From the NCBI GenBank assembly GCA_002427755.1, contig DIYO01000007.1, forward strand, positions 1 to 64,000: a stretch of DNA of 64,000 bases, written 5' to 3'. A program made the translations under genes and the position numbers. Source of the DNA: Roseivirga sp. UBA6052 (GTDB taxonomy: Bacteria > Bacteroidota > Bacteroidia > Cytophagales > Cyclobacteriaceae). Shown here piece by piece: positions 1 to 9,251 of this stretch (position 1 is the first letter of the stretch; every line of letters starts with the position of its first letter). The notes under the pieces are model-generated. The model was not told the DNA's origin and ran no database searches. It was given only the letters and a program-made list of their open reading frames with translations.

Positions 1-3000
1 TTCACAACGATATCCTGAGCAATCGCCTCCGGTGCTACATTGTCTTCTACGGTTACCGTAGCTGTAGTGGTTGACTCATTACCACTTGGATCTGTTACGA
101 TCAAGGTTACTGTATTAGCACCTACATTATCACATGTGAAGGCCGTGTTGCTTAATGCTAAGCTTACTCCACAAGCATCGCTTGAACCATTATCAATGTC
201 TCCAGGTACTATGCTCGCATTACCTTCTGCATCTAGCTCAACCGTAATGTCCTTAGCTAATGCTACAGGAGCAACGTTATCTTCTACTGTAATCTCTGCA
301 GTAGCGGTCGAACTATTACCATTCACATCAGTCACTGTTAACGTCACTGTATTAGTACCAACATCTGAACAGCTAAACGTGCTATTATCTAAAGTTAAGC
401 TTGCAATACCACAAGCATCACTAGATCCAGCATTTACTTCCTCAGGTGTTATAGTTCCATTGCCATTCGCATCTAGTTGTACAGTCAGTGGCTGGGCAAG
501 AGCTACTGGAGCGATATTATCCTCTACTTTTACATTAACTGTTTGAGTAGAGCTATTACCATTAACATCGGTCACAATTAAGGTTGTCTCATTCACATTA
601 CCAGTAAAGGTGATTGGTGTAGAGAAATATATTGTCTCATTGCCACTTGTATTCCACTCTGGTTTCCAAATGTATTTTGCACCACTAGAAATACCTCCAA
701 TAGAACCCCAAATAGGGTGAGAGTTAACAGGGCCTAAATCAATAGGTGTTAATTGATCATTTCCGAAGCCAGTATTGCTGTAAGTCCAGTTAGCAGCATT
801 GGTAGACATGGTTTGCTGGCCATTAGCAAATTGGAAGCTACCAGTAACTGAGAAGTCACCGATAAACATTTCAGGTCCTCCTACATCTTGTGCCTTAACT
901 TGTAAATAGTAAGTCTGACCTGGAACAAGGTTACCTGAATGCGTGGAAGCTGTTGGCCAATTACTATTCGAACCAATCAATTGTCCTTGCTGATTCTCGT
1001 CAGTTGACAAGTAAAGTGAGAACAGATTATCTACTGTCATTGTAGCTGTTACCACACCTGGTAAAGACTCACCTACATTTTCACATGCAAACTGAGATCT
1101 GGTAAGTGTCATAGAGGCAATTCCACAATTATCAAACGAACCATTATTCACCTCTTCCGAGGTTAATACCCCTACTCCATTAGCATCTAACTGAACTACT
1201 ACATCTTGAGCAATAACAGTTGGCGCAATTAAGTCTCTAACCGTTACCGTTGCTGTGGCTGTTTCTGTATTACCATTTACATCGACAACTGTTAAAGTAA
1301 CGGTATTGGCTCCCACATCTTCGCAACCAAATGCCGAATTATCAATACTGATGCTTGCAATTCCGCAATTATCTGAGCTACCATTATCTATTTGGCCAGC
1401 AGTAATTGACACATTACCTGAAGCATCTAAGTCAGCAAAGATGTTTTGTGTAACCACATTAGGCTTCTCTGCATCGTTAACCGTTACTGTAAACGATTTG
1501 ACTGAAGTTCCAACTGGGTTTGTAGCTGTTGCAGTAACCGTAGTTGTTCCCACATTAAATGTACTACCCGGCTGAATCGTATATGTAATGGTTGAAGCTG
1601 GAATAGCCGTTATCTCAGTAGCTTCATAGGTCACAACCGCACTACAGTTTCCTGCATCATTACTTACTACTATATCAGCAGGAACTACAATCTGAGGTGG
1701 AATACCTGTTACCGTAACTGTAAACGAAGTAGAAACGCTGTTTCCGTTGGCGTCAGTAGCGGTGTAAGCTACATTTGTCGTCCCGATTGGGAAAGTCGCT
1801 CCAGAAACGAATCCATCAGTCAATACTGTAGTTACATCACATAGATCAGTACCAACAGGTGTATTGTAGTTGACTACTGCGCCAGCTGCACTTGTTGCAA
1901 ATACGTTGATATCTGCTTGAGTAGAAATAGTTGGTGCTGTAATATCAATACCTAATTCACACTCACACGTAGCAGAAGCATTCGCACTTGTACCAACTCC
2001 TTGTCCTCCATTTACAGATGTTGGAACTCCGTTGGCATCAACAGAAGCGATTAGAGAACCATCAGCATTAATAGCATCTAGACCTAAACCTAAGCTACCT
2101 TCTACTGCATCGGCACAACCATCATTATCCCTATCTAAGTCAAGGCTATTTATGATACCATCGCCATCATCATCTTGAGTACATGGCTGTGCGAAATCAG
2201 CACCGAAAGCAAAGTTCACCCAACTCTCAGCGTTCAAATAGTCAAAGCTAATTGAGGAGAACTCACCGTTGAATCTTATTACAACATTACCTTCAGTTCC
2301 TGTTACTCTCCTATTTGCGGCATCAATTGCTGTTGTTCCAGGCTCAGCCCAAACTACATCAAAGTCATTAAAGAATTGGATGCTAACAGTAGGATTTGGT
2401 TGCCCTCCTCCTATTGAGGCAAATACCAAAACTGGGTTGGTCATTGGCTCGTCAAACGTTAACGTATTCTGAGAAGCAAAGTCATTTCTAATCGTAGTTT
2501 GATCTGGAATCCCTAAACTGCTTGGGAATTTAGAGGCACCAAATAAATAGGTTGTTGTTGAAGTACTCGGACTTGCAGTATATGTATAATCAATACCGTT
2601 GATCGTACCAGTAGCCGTTGTTGAGTTCACCAAAGTTGGTGGATCTGTCCAGAAAAAGTTTGAATTATCTGTACACTCATTGATATCCAGAATACCATCG
2701 TTATCATCATCAAGGTCGCAAGCATTTGGAACACCGTCTGCATCTGTATCTAAGCCTCCAGTAATGGTAACATTTGCTGTTGTGCTAGCTGTGAGTCCAT
2801 TAGTATCGGTAGCGGTTAAAGTAACCTGAGTGGTTGTACCGTTATCAGCGCAACTAAAACTATACGGTTGATCCAATGAAAGTGTAACAGGACCAGCAAG
2901 TAGTGAGAAACTACCATTATCTACATTATCGGCCGATAAATTAAAAGTCCCGTCAGCTGCTAAGGGCACAGTAATATCTTGAGCCACTGCAATAGGAGGC

Positions 3001-4523
3001 GAAGAATTATCAACTGGAGCTGGTAACCCATTTACTTGTACTTGAGCATCTATTAAGTTATTACCAACCGGACAGCTATCGAATTGAACGATAACTATTC
3101 TATTTCTTTCACCGGGCACGGCAAAACGACTGTAATCTCTACTTACAGGCGTACCATTATTAATTGTGATTTCGCCATCAAAGGCTCCATTAGGGTGCGC
3201 AGAATTAAAGATATAGGCTCTAGCTCCATCATCTACTCTACCAAATGAAACAGTAAGAGAAGTAACTGTCGCATCAGCAGGAATATCCACAAATGTCTCA
3301 AAATAAGTGAAATCCAATTGGGCACGGCAAAAGCTCAGAATTGAACTTTCAACAAAATTAATGGCGCCTGCAGCATTCAAAGGTGCTGCACCCCAATTCG
3401 GGTCAGCCGTTGGAGGAATCAGCATTTGTGAATAGGCGATCGGATTACCTAAGCTTCCAGAACCTATGTTAAAAGAAATGGCTCCTCTACCTCTGTTCAT
3501 TCTCCATGGAGTAACAGAGAAAGGATTCTCTAGAACTGTTACAGTTCTAGTCACTGTATTAGACTCATTACCAGATGGATCTACAGCTTTATAATTTATT
3601 AAGTAAGTACCTGGCGTAGAAGTATTCACAGTACCAGACGTCTGAACAGTAGCGCTACAGTTATCAGATGGTGTAGCACCAGGATCTGTAAAAGACATGT
3701 TTTCATAAATGGAAATCGTTTCGTCACCATTTAGTGTAATGGTAGGTGCAACAGTTTCTGTAACTCCTGCAAAAGAAGTAACAGGCTGACTAAAAGATTC
3801 ACCAGAAAAGTCATTATCTATAAATCTAACAGTATAGCTTTGACCAGCCGCAACCGTAATACTTCCAATTGAAGTAGTAATGCCTTCAGCGTAATCAAAT
3901 TCACCCAAATAAGTGCTTGAGCCATTAGAATCTAAATAAGCTTGGAATTTTCCATCTCCAGTAATACTACCACAAGCCAAATGACCAGCTGTGATATTAA
4001 CTTGTGCAGTATCGTCAGATAAATCACAAGCTGTTCCACTATCACTAGTAGAGGTTATTGATGTAACGGCACTAGTTACAGGAAAAGAAGTACATACCGG
4101 TGGTGGTGGTGGTGTAAAAGCGCCACTGCCACCCACAGCAAAGAACCAACAAGCGTTGGTAGAATACGGCTGAACATTAAGGGTACCTGGAATATAAGGT
4201 GTAGTTACCTCAGCAGCACTTCTTAATGCAGTTGGCCATCCACTACTTACTTCAGCGAATACAGTAAACCCATCGTTAGGATAGGAATATAATGAACCAC
4301 TAATGGGAAATTCTCTTTGTAATGGGTAATTAACGCCATTAATGGTAATACCAGAGTTTGCAATACCACAAGAAACGGTATGGTATGTCTCTACTCTCCA
4401 AGTAAGCGTACCATCTTGATTTTGCTTTACTCGAACACGCGTTACGTGTGCTAAAGCAATGTGAGCGACTAATAGAAAGATCACTAGAAGCCCAATTCTT
4501 CTTGAATTTTGATTGATATTCAT
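1..4523 (-). CDS. Giant secreted HYR/TSP3 repeat surface protein (3' end outside window)
   Basis: The frame stays open from an ATG at 4523 to the left edge, giving more than 1500 residues with no stop. It opens with a signal peptide (basic MNINQNSRR, then a hydrophobic run ending AHIALAH). A Pro-rich linker lies near residue 140. Ig/DUF5011-like domains follow. Two calcium-binding thrombospondin type 3 segments (DTDADGVPNACDLDDDNDG and DDDGDGIINSLDLDRDNDG) come next. The part nearest the edge holds about four HYR-like units of roughly 80 residues, each with NGS.D.CGIAS and VTDVNGN cores. One unit is split by a domain of about 155 residues. Proteins of this build in Bacteroidota are usually adhesins exported by the type IX system; its C-terminal sorting domain would lie outside the window, so that part is inference. 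It starts 22 bp after the small secreted protein at 4546-4944 and is probably co-transcribed with it. Confidence 0.88.
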   Translation of the reverse strand, partial: MNINQNSRRIGLLVIFLLVAHIALAHVTRVRVKQNQDGTLTWRVETYHTVSCGIANSGITINGVNYPLQREFPISGSLYSYPNDGFTVFAEVSSGWPTALRSAAEVTTPYIPGTLNVQPYSTNACWFFAVGGSGAFTPPPPPVCTSFPVTSAVTSITSTSDSGTACDLSDDTAQVNITAGHLACGSITGDGKFQAYLDSNGSSTYLGEFDYAEGITTSIGSITVAAGQSYTVRFIDNDFSGESFSQPVTSFAGVTETVAPTITLNGDETISIYENMSFTDPGATPSDNCSATVQTSGTVNTSTPGTYLINYKAVDPSGNESNTVTRTVTVLENPFSVTPWRMNRGRGAISFNIGSGSLGNPIAYSQMLIPPTADPNWGAAPLNAAGAINFVESSILSFCRAQLDFTYFETFVDIPADATVTSLTVSFGRVDDGARAYIFNSAHPNGAFDGEITINNGTPVSRDYSRFAVPGERNRIVIVQFDSCPVGNNLIDAQVQVNGLPAPVDNSSPPIAVAQDITVPLAADGTFNLSADNVDNGSFSLLAGPVTLSLDQPYSFSCADNGTTTQVTLTATDTNGLTASTTANVTITGGLDTDADGVPNACDLDDDNDGILDINECTDNSNFFWTDPPTLVNSTTATGTINGIDYTYTASPSTSTTTYLFGASKFPSSLGIPDQTTIRNDFASQNTLTFDEPMTNPVLVFASIGGGQPNPTVSIQFFNDFDVVWAEPGTTAIDAANRRVTGTEGNVVIRFNGEFSSISFDYLNAESWVNFAFGADFAQPCTQDDDGDGIINSLDLDRDNDGCADAVEGSLGLGLDAINADGSLIASVDANGVPTSVNGGQGVGTSANASATCECELGIDITAPTISTQADINVFATSAAGAVVNYNTPVGTDLCDVTTVLTDGFVSGATFPIGTTNVAYTATDANGNSVSTSFTVTVTGIPPQIVVPADIVVSNDAGNCSAVVTYEATEITAIPASTITYTIQPGSTFNVGTTTVTATATNPVGTSVKSFTVTVNDAEKPNVVTQNIFADLDASGNVSITAGQIDNGSSDNCGIASISIDNSAFGCEDVGANTVTLTVVDVNGNTETATATVTVRDLIAPTVIAQDVVVQLDANGVGVLTSEEVNNGSFDNCGIASMTLTRSQFACENVGESLPGVVTATMTVDNLFSLYLSTDENQQGQLIGSNSNWPTASTHSGNLVPGQTYYLQVKAQDVGGPEMFIGDFSVTGSFQFANGQQTMSTNAANWTYSNTGFGNDQLTPIDLGPVNSHPIWGSIGGISSGAKYIWKPEWNTSGNETIYFSTPITFTGNVNETTLIVTDVNGNSSTQTVNVKVEDNIAPVALAQPLTVQLDANGNGTITPEEVNAGSSDACGIASLTLDNSTFSCSDVGTNTVTLTVTDVNGNSSTATAEITVEDNVAPVALAKDITVELDAEGNASIVPGDIDNGSSDACGVSLALSNTAFTCDNVGANTVTLIVTDPSGNESTTTATVTVEDNVAPEAIAQDIVV
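30..1480 (-). repeat. HYR-like tandem repeats (about 4 units, ~240 bp each)
   Basis: On the minus strand, units of about 80 codons recur at roughly 1230-1480, 530-1225 (interrupted), 280-525 and 30-276. Each reads DN.AP.A.AQD, then LDA.G, NGSSD.CGIAS, F.C..VG.NTVTLTVTD.NGN and ATVTVED. The second unit in translation order is broken between its FACENVGE and TTLIVTDVNGN segments (about 1066 to 590). Unit boundaries are approximate. Confidence 0.8.
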
Positions 4524-4545
4524 GATTAATAGTTAAGGTTGAATA

Positions 4546-4944
4546 TTACCAAGACATCAGATTCTTAATCATCTGATATTGGGCTTTCATGTCATGATAA
4601 AAGTCTTTTTCGGACTCGTTAACATCCTCATGAGATGTATCCTTTAAGAAGGTTTCAATGGTGCTTTTGTAATTATTTACTTCATCAGGAAAATTGTCAA
4701 TCCAATTTTGAAACCTGTCATTGTTTTCAGTAAGTGCGTAGTTGAATTTCTCTCCCTGAAACACATCTTCAGAAGACTCAGTGCGCATTATCCAAGGAAG
4801 GTTTGGAGCAGCTTCAACAAGAATCAAATCAATTGATCCATTGTCTTGTGCCAAACCGTTATTGGCATTTACGCCTAAGAAAAGTAAAACAAGAAATGAG
4901 CAAAGAGACCATCTCTTTACTTTTGATAGTAGAGGTTGTTGCAT
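4546..4944 (-). CDS. Small secreted protein of unknown function (132 aa)
   Basis: ATG start at 4944. A basic N-terminus (MQQPLLSKVKRWS) is followed by a hydrophobic stretch and a likely signal peptidase site after NGLAQ, so the protein is probably exported. The mature part of about 100 residues is acidic, with DNFPDEVNNYKS and SHEDVNESEKDF helical segments, and I recognise no family. It sits directly upstream of the giant repeat protein on the same strand, 22 bp away. A helper or periplasmic partner of that protein is possible, but only position supports it. Confidence 0.6.
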   Translation of the reverse strand: MQQPLLSKVKRWSLCSFLVLLFLGVNANNGLAQDNGSIDLILVEAAPNLPWIMRTESSEDVFQGEKFNYALTENNDRFQNWIDNFPDEVNNYKSTIETFLKDTSHEDVNESEKDFYHDMKAQYQMIKNLMSW

Positions 4945-5009
4945 ATACTAGCGTTTTGGTTGAAATCAGTTTAAAAAACTACGCTGAGTAAATCTTAGCA
5001 ATATCAATT

Positions 5010-5032
5010 CACATCAGCGAAAACCTGATGTG
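5010..5032. promoter_or_regulatory. Perfect 8-bp inverted repeat upstream of the small secreted protein
   Basis: CACATCAG and CTGATGTG flank a 7-base loop (CGAAAAC). It lies 66 bp upstream of the start at 4944, between that gene and the end of the oxidoreductase gene. No T-run follows on either strand, so it does not look like an intrinsic terminator. An operator or an RNA hairpin are both possible. Confidence 0.35.
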
Positions 5033-5203
5033 CTTAGGAGAATAATTACTTAATCTAAAATTATTTAGTGTAAGTGAGAAGTATGATTAAAGAAATGTTG
5101 TGAATGACAGGTTTAATATCACGGAATGCAAAAGGCTTATTATATTACTATTTTAAGCATTGAATAGACTTTAAATATTTATAAATATTTTCAATTTAAA
5201 GCT

Positions 5204-6199
5204 TTAGCTATTTTTCATAACTACTTTTCCAAAAACACCATTCTTGATTTTATCGAAGGCTTCATGTGCATCTTTTAAGTCAAAAAGAGAATCTACTATC
5301 GGTTTAATTTGATGTTGATCTACAAACGACACCATTTCACAAAACTCTATATCATTCCCCATAGTAGAACCTTGAAGTGTAATTTGGTTCCAGAACATAC
5401 GGAACATATCTAGGTTTTTAGGGGTGCCATTTGTGGCTCCGTAAAAAACGATTGTACCAGCAGGCTTCATGATCTTGATAAAAGTATTTACTTGATCTCC
5501 TCCGGCACTATCAATTACAGTATCAAAACCTCCTGTCTCTTTTAAAGCTTCTTTAAACCATGTTTCAGATTTGTAATCAAATGCTCCCTTAGCACCCATC
5601 TGAAGACACTTTTCTCTTTTGTCTTCTGAACCTGATGTAACATACACATTAGCACCAACAGCTAGTGCAAACTGAAAAGCAAATTGAGCAACTCCTCCTC
5701 CAACTCCTGAGATTAAAACATTCTTACCAAACTTGATTTGGCCATGATGAAAACAGGCGCGATAGGCCGTAAGACCGCCCAAGGGCAAAGCTGCCGCTTC
5801 TTCCCAAGATAAATATGAAGGTTTAGCCACTAATTGATTGACATCAACCACTATATATTCAGCTAAGGTGCCGTCAGTCGGCATACCCGCAATATGATAA
5901 TCTGAAGATTGTACGGCAGGGTCCTCCCCCCAATTCATATTGGGATTGATCATCACTTCTTTTCCAATCAATCCTTTATTGGCATCATCACCTACAGCCT
6001 CTACTATTCCGGCTCCATCGGATCCCAAAGTGGTGCCGAATTGTATACCCGGATACATGCCTTGCCTTATCCATTGATCTCTTCGATTTAATGCTGAAGC
6101 TTTAAGCTTAATTAGGGCCTGATCTTTATTTGGAGTTGGAATGGGCTTTTCAGCCAATTGAATTGGTTCAGATTGATCTGTAATCGTGATGGCTAACAT
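5204..6199 (-). CDS. Zinc-binding-type alcohol dehydrogenase / quinone oxidoreductase family (MDR)
   Basis: A 331-residue medium-chain dehydrogenase/reductase. The GroES-like N-terminal half contains ALIKLKASALNRRDQWIR. The Rossmann half contains the nucleotide-binding stretch VLISGVGGGVAQFAFQFALA, followed by GANVYVTS and the family motif KMGAKG-like CLQMGAKGAFDY. The usual Cys/His structural-zinc cluster of true alcohol dehydrogenases is not evident, which fits the NADPH:quinone reductase branch. The frame extends 10 codons upstream to a TTG at 6229, but the ATG at 6199 matches the family N-terminus and is preferred. Its substrate cannot be read from the sequence. It lies downstream of dnaB on the same strand, 76 bp away. 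Confidence 0.85.
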   Translation of the reverse strand: MLAITITDQSEPIQLAEKPIPTPNKDQALIKLKASALNRRDQWIRQGMYPGIQFGTTLGSDGAGIVEAVGDDANKGLIGKEVMINPNMNWGEDPAVQSSDYHIAGMPTDGTLAEYIVVDVNQLVAKPSYLSWEEAAALPLGGLTAYRACFHHGQIKFGKNVLISGVGGGVAQFAFQFALAVGANVYVTSGSEDKREKCLQMGAKGAFDYKSETWFKEALKETGGFDTVIDSAGGDQVNTFIKIMKPAGTIVFYGATNGTPKNLDMFRMFWNQITLQGSTMGNDIEFCEMVSFVDQHQIKPIVDSLFDLKDAHEAFDKIKNGVFGKVVMKNS

Positions 6200-6275
6200 A
6201 GGTGTATTTGATAGTGTTAAAGAACTCAATTTACCTATGAAGTATGAATTTAAAACCTAGTCTCGAATCTTTTAA

Positions 6276-7838
6276 TTAGAACGGTGCCGATTCTCCATCT
6301 GTCGGCAAGTTTGGATTATCTCCACCATTGGCCTTAGACGTGAATGTCATGGTATTGCCACTATCAAAACTAGCTGTTCCATCGCCAGGGAAAGTTGTGC
6401 CATAAGCACCACTGCCAAAACCAGATTCTAGGTCGGCAAACTTGGTGTATTTACCGATAAACTTGAGTTGAACATTCTCCAAAGATCCATTACGGTGTTT
6501 TGCAATAATTACCTCTCCAGTACCTTGTGTTGGCATACCATTTTCATCTTGGGTAATACCATAATATTCAGGTCTATAGAGGAACATCACCATATCGGCA
6601 TCTTGCTCAATTGAACCGGATTCCCTCAAGTCGGAAAGCTGTGGTCGCTTATCTCCTCCTCGAGTCTCAACCGCCCTACTCAACTGAGAAAGTGCCAATA
6701 CGGGAACGTCCAACTCTTTTGCTAGGTTCTTCAATGAGCGAGAGATGGAAGCGATTTCCTGTTCACGGTTACCGGATCCTCCTCCACTCTTAGAAGAATC
6801 TCCAGACATTAGCTGTAGGTAGTCGATGACAACTAGCTGAATGTCATGTTGTTGTTTTAACCTTCTACACTTAGCTCTTAATTCTAAGATCGAAAGTCCT
6901 GGGGTGTCATCTATAAATATGGGGGCTTTGGTCAAATTTGCCGTTTTATGGACTAGCTGAGTCCATTCGTGTTCTGCAAGTGTTCCTTTCTTAATTTTTT
7001 CACTCTCCAGTTCAGCCTCTCCAGAAATCAATCTGTTTACTAGCTGAACCGATGACATCTCTAAAGAGAATATGGCGCAGGCCATGTTATGATCTACCGC
7101 AGCATTCCTTAAAGCTGAAACTACAAAAGCAGTTTTACCCATACCTGGACGGGCTGCGATAATGACAAGGTCAGATTTTTGCCAACCGGAAGTCACACGA
7201 TCGAGATTTGTAAATCCAGAAGGAATTCCTGTTAAACCATCTTTATGGTCCTTTCTGGTTTGAATTTCTTCGAGAGCAGTAGCCATAATGTTCTTCATGC
7301 TATCATACTCTTTTCGAATGTTATTTTCTGAAACCTCGAAGAGGGCTTGCTCCATTCTGTCTAGCAAGCGGAATACATCAGTAGTATCTTCAAAAGCGTC
7401 CTTCTGAATCTCAGAAGAAATTCTAATCAATTCTCTTTTGATAGACTGCTCCACAATGATACGCGCATGGTATTCAATATTGGCCGCAGAACTTACCTTA
7501 TTAGTGAGCTGCGTGATGTAATACGGCCCACCAACCAATTCAATCTTACCTGCCTTGCGCAAATGAGCAGTTACAGTAAGAATATCAATGGGCTCCGAAG
7601 CTTGAAAGAGATCATATATCGCTTGATAAATTTCTTTATGGGCCTCTTTGTAAAAAGAATCAGGACGAAGAATATCAATCACATTAGTGAGCGCATCCTT
7701 TTCCAACATCAGAGCACCTAACACTGCCTCTTCTAAGTCTGTAGCCTGAGGAGGCAACTTACCCAACTGGGTAGCCTGATCTCCTAAGTTTCTAGACTTG
7801 TATCCGAGCCTTAGTGCTGCTGATTTTCCTTTTTCCAT
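6276..7838 (-). CDS. dnaB: Replicative DNA helicase DnaB
   Basis: A 520-residue hexameric helicase that unwinds DNA ahead of the replisome. The N-terminal domain (about 30-130) begins PPQATDLEEAVLGALML. The RecA-like C-terminal domain has Walker A ARPGMGKT near residues 229-236, the B-type motif LVVIDYLQLM, and the DnaB signature LSQLSRAVETRGGDKRPQLSDLRESG. No intein interrupts it. The open frame begins at a TTG (7883), but the ATG at 7838 is chosen: it gives the normal N-terminus, and a consensus -7 element (7844-7851) lies within the longer version. The Gly/Ser-rich tail after about residue 465 is typically variable. The gap upstream of it holds DnaA-box-like sites. Confidence 0.96.
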   Translation of the reverse strand: MEKGKSAALRLGYKSRNLGDQATQLGKLPPQATDLEEAVLGALMLEKDALTNVIDILRPDSFYKEAHKEIYQAIYDLFQASEPIDILTVTAHLRKAGKIELVGGPYYITQLTNKVSSAANIEYHARIIVEQSIKRELIRISSEIQKDAFEDTTDVFRLLDRMEQALFEVSENNIRKEYDSMKNIMATALEEIQTRKDHKDGLTGIPSGFTNLDRVTSGWQKSDLVIIAARPGMGKTAFVVSALRNAAVDHNMACAIFSLEMSSVQLVNRLISGEAELESEKIKKGTLAEHEWTQLVHKTANLTKAPIFIDDTPGLSILELRAKCRRLKQQHDIQLVVIDYLQLMSGDSSKSGGGSGNREQEIASISRSLKNLAKELDVPVLALSQLSRAVETRGGDKRPQLSDLRESGSIEQDADMVMFLYRPEYYGITQDENGMPTQGTGEVIIAKHRNGSLENVQLKFIGKYTKFADLESGFGSGAYGTTFPGDGTASFDSGNTMTFTSKANGGDNPNLPTDGESAPF

Positions 7839-7843
7839 AACAA

Positions 7844-7851
7844 CAAATGTA
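7844..7851 (-). promoter_or_regulatory. Bacteroidota-type -7 element for dnaB
   Basis: On the minus strand the sequence is TACATTTG, an exact match to the TAnnTTTG consensus of the Bacteroidota primary sigma factor. It ends 5 bp before the dnaB ATG, so the transcript would have almost no leader. No clear -33 TTG is seen at normal spacing, so this is a candidate only. Confidence 0.45.
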
Positions 7852-8363
7852 TCTTGATTTATTGACCTGAGAACTATGCTCAAGCCTTAAGTTTTACAAT
7901 AGTTTTCCCCCGTGTTTTCAACACTTACCCACAGCATAAAATCTGTTTGGAGTCAAAAATATTTTAGTTTTCCACACACTTTATCAACGAATCTAAATAG
8001 AAGGTTATCAACCACTTACAAATCCATGAATAGATAAAAGAAACTATCATTCAATAGAGATGACCGACTTATTAACGTCTGAGATCCAATAAAATGTGTA
8101 TTTGATTAGTAAATGATGGCGTTCAGATACAAAGCTAAGAAATTGACTAATTGAAAAACCAATCAATGACATGAATCATAATAGATATATTCTAAGTCAC
8201 ACACCATCATCGAGTTATAAAACGCATTGAGTTTTCCACATGAATTTGTTTTATAGGCTTAAATCTTAAGGCTTAAAAGAGATGGGTGTAAGCATAGAAG
8301 AAACCGAGCAAAAGTGTAGTTTTGACAAGACCCAAATTATCTACTTTTCGAACAGCTTGCTTT
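7852..8363. other. Intergenic region with DnaA-box-like 9-mers; candidate oriC
   Basis: The 525-bp gap between divergent dnaB and an exonuclease gene has no convincing gene. Five 9-mers resemble the DnaA box TTATCCACA, all on the plus strand: TTACCCACA (7925-7933), TTTTCCACA (7968-7976), TTATCAACG (7981-7989), TTATCAACC (8005-8013) and TTTTCCACA (8232-8240). Each is one or two mismatches from consensus. The stretch 8040-8230 is AT-rich and could serve as an unwinding element. Gene orientation switches from minus to plus across the gap. An origin is inference; a dispersed DnaA-regulated promoter or chance are alternatives. Confidence 0.4.
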
Positions 8364-9170
8364 ATGAAACTCAATCTTAAAAACCCTCTCGTTTTTTTCG
8401 ATCTAGAAACAACAGGAATTAATATCTCTCAAGACAGAATAGTTGAGTTAGCTATGCTGAAAGTGATGCCCAATGGCACCACTGAAAAAAAGGTACACTT
8501 GGTTAATCCTACTGTCCCTATCCCTGAAGAAGCTGCTATGATTCACGGTATTAGAGATGAGGCCGTAAAAGACAAACCCACGTTTAAAGAGTTAGCAAAA
8601 AACTTGGCCAAGTTCTTAGAAGGTTGTGACCTTGGTGGCTATAATATCGTACGTTTTGATGTACCACTCCTTGTTGAGGAATTCCTTAGAGCCGATGTTG
8701 ATTTTGAAGTGAGCCAACGCAAGTTAATTGATGCACAACGCATCTTCTTCTTAATGGAGAAGCGGACCCTCTCAGCTGCTTATAAATTCTATTGCGACAA
8801 AGAATTGCTTGGGGCACATGGTGCCGAAGCCGACAATGATGCGACCTACGAGGTATTCAAAGCTCAAATAGAAAGATACAATGGTCAAGATGCTACTGAC
8901 ACAGGTGGTAAGCCTATTGGTAAGATTGAAAATGATATGGCGAGTATTCATAATCTGGTAGCCTCAAATATGGTAGACCTTGCCGGAAGATTGGTCTTGA
9001 ATGACAAAGGCATTGAAGTCTTCAACTTTGGTAAGCATAAGGGTAAACCTGTGGGTGATGTGTTTAAAAGGGAGCCTGGTTATTATGACTGGATGATGCA
9101 AGGTGACTTCCCTCTCGACACCAAGCGAAAATTGACTCAGATTAAGCTGAGGAATTTCCAACTTGGTTAG
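8364..9170 (+). CDS. DnaQ-like 3'-5' exonuclease with C-terminal DUF3820-like domain
   Basis: A 268-residue DEDDh exonuclease. Exo I is FFDLETTG near residue 17, with conserved D and E. Exo II is GGYNIVRFDVPLL. The last motif is GAHGAEADNDATY, with the catalytic His and Asp. The C-terminal 60 residues (FNFGKHKGKPVGDVF, then YYDWMMQGDFP) resemble the small DUF3820 domain often joined to such nucleases. It is probably a proofreading or repair exonuclease; dnaE in this window carries its own exonuclease domain, so this one may not be the replicative epsilon subunit. The frame extends to a TTG at 8322, but the ATG at 8364 (MKLNLKNPLVFFDLET) fits the family. Confidence 0.88.
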   Translation: MKLNLKNPLVFFDLETTGINISQDRIVELAMLKVMPNGTTEKKVHLVNPTVPIPEEAAMIHGIRDEAVKDKPTFKELAKNLAKFLEGCDLGGYNIVRFDVPLLVEEFLRADVDFEVSQRKLIDAQRIFFLMEKRTLSAAYKFYCDKELLGAHGAEADNDATYEVFKAQIERYNGQDATDTGGKPIGKIENDMASIHNLVASNMVDLAGRLVLNDKGIEVFNFGKHKGKPVGDVFKREPGYYDWMMQGDFPLDTKRKLTQIKLRNFQLG

Positions 9171-9251
9171 ATCTAAAATGGACTCTTTGAAATCATTTTA
9201 AATGAGTTCTCACGATTGTGAAGCCCGAAGCATTTTCCTAATTTATGGTAA

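Noticed and set aside
40..546. Plus-strand open frames within 1-4200, 168 codons and shorter
   Set aside because: They are antisense shadows of the long minus-strand repeat protein, with Val/Thr/Ser-rich translations mirroring its repeats.
5173..5190. Perfect 18-bp AT palindrome (AAATATTTA/TAAATATTT)
   Set aside because: It is pure A/T and likely to arise by chance in AT-rich intergenic DNA; no second copy was noticed.
6199..6229. Upstream TTG/GTG starts (6229, 7883, 8322, 12027, 21417, 31639, 34130, 45770)
   Set aside because: In each case a nearby ATG matches the family N-terminus or signal peptide, and some extensions cross promoter or terminator sequence.
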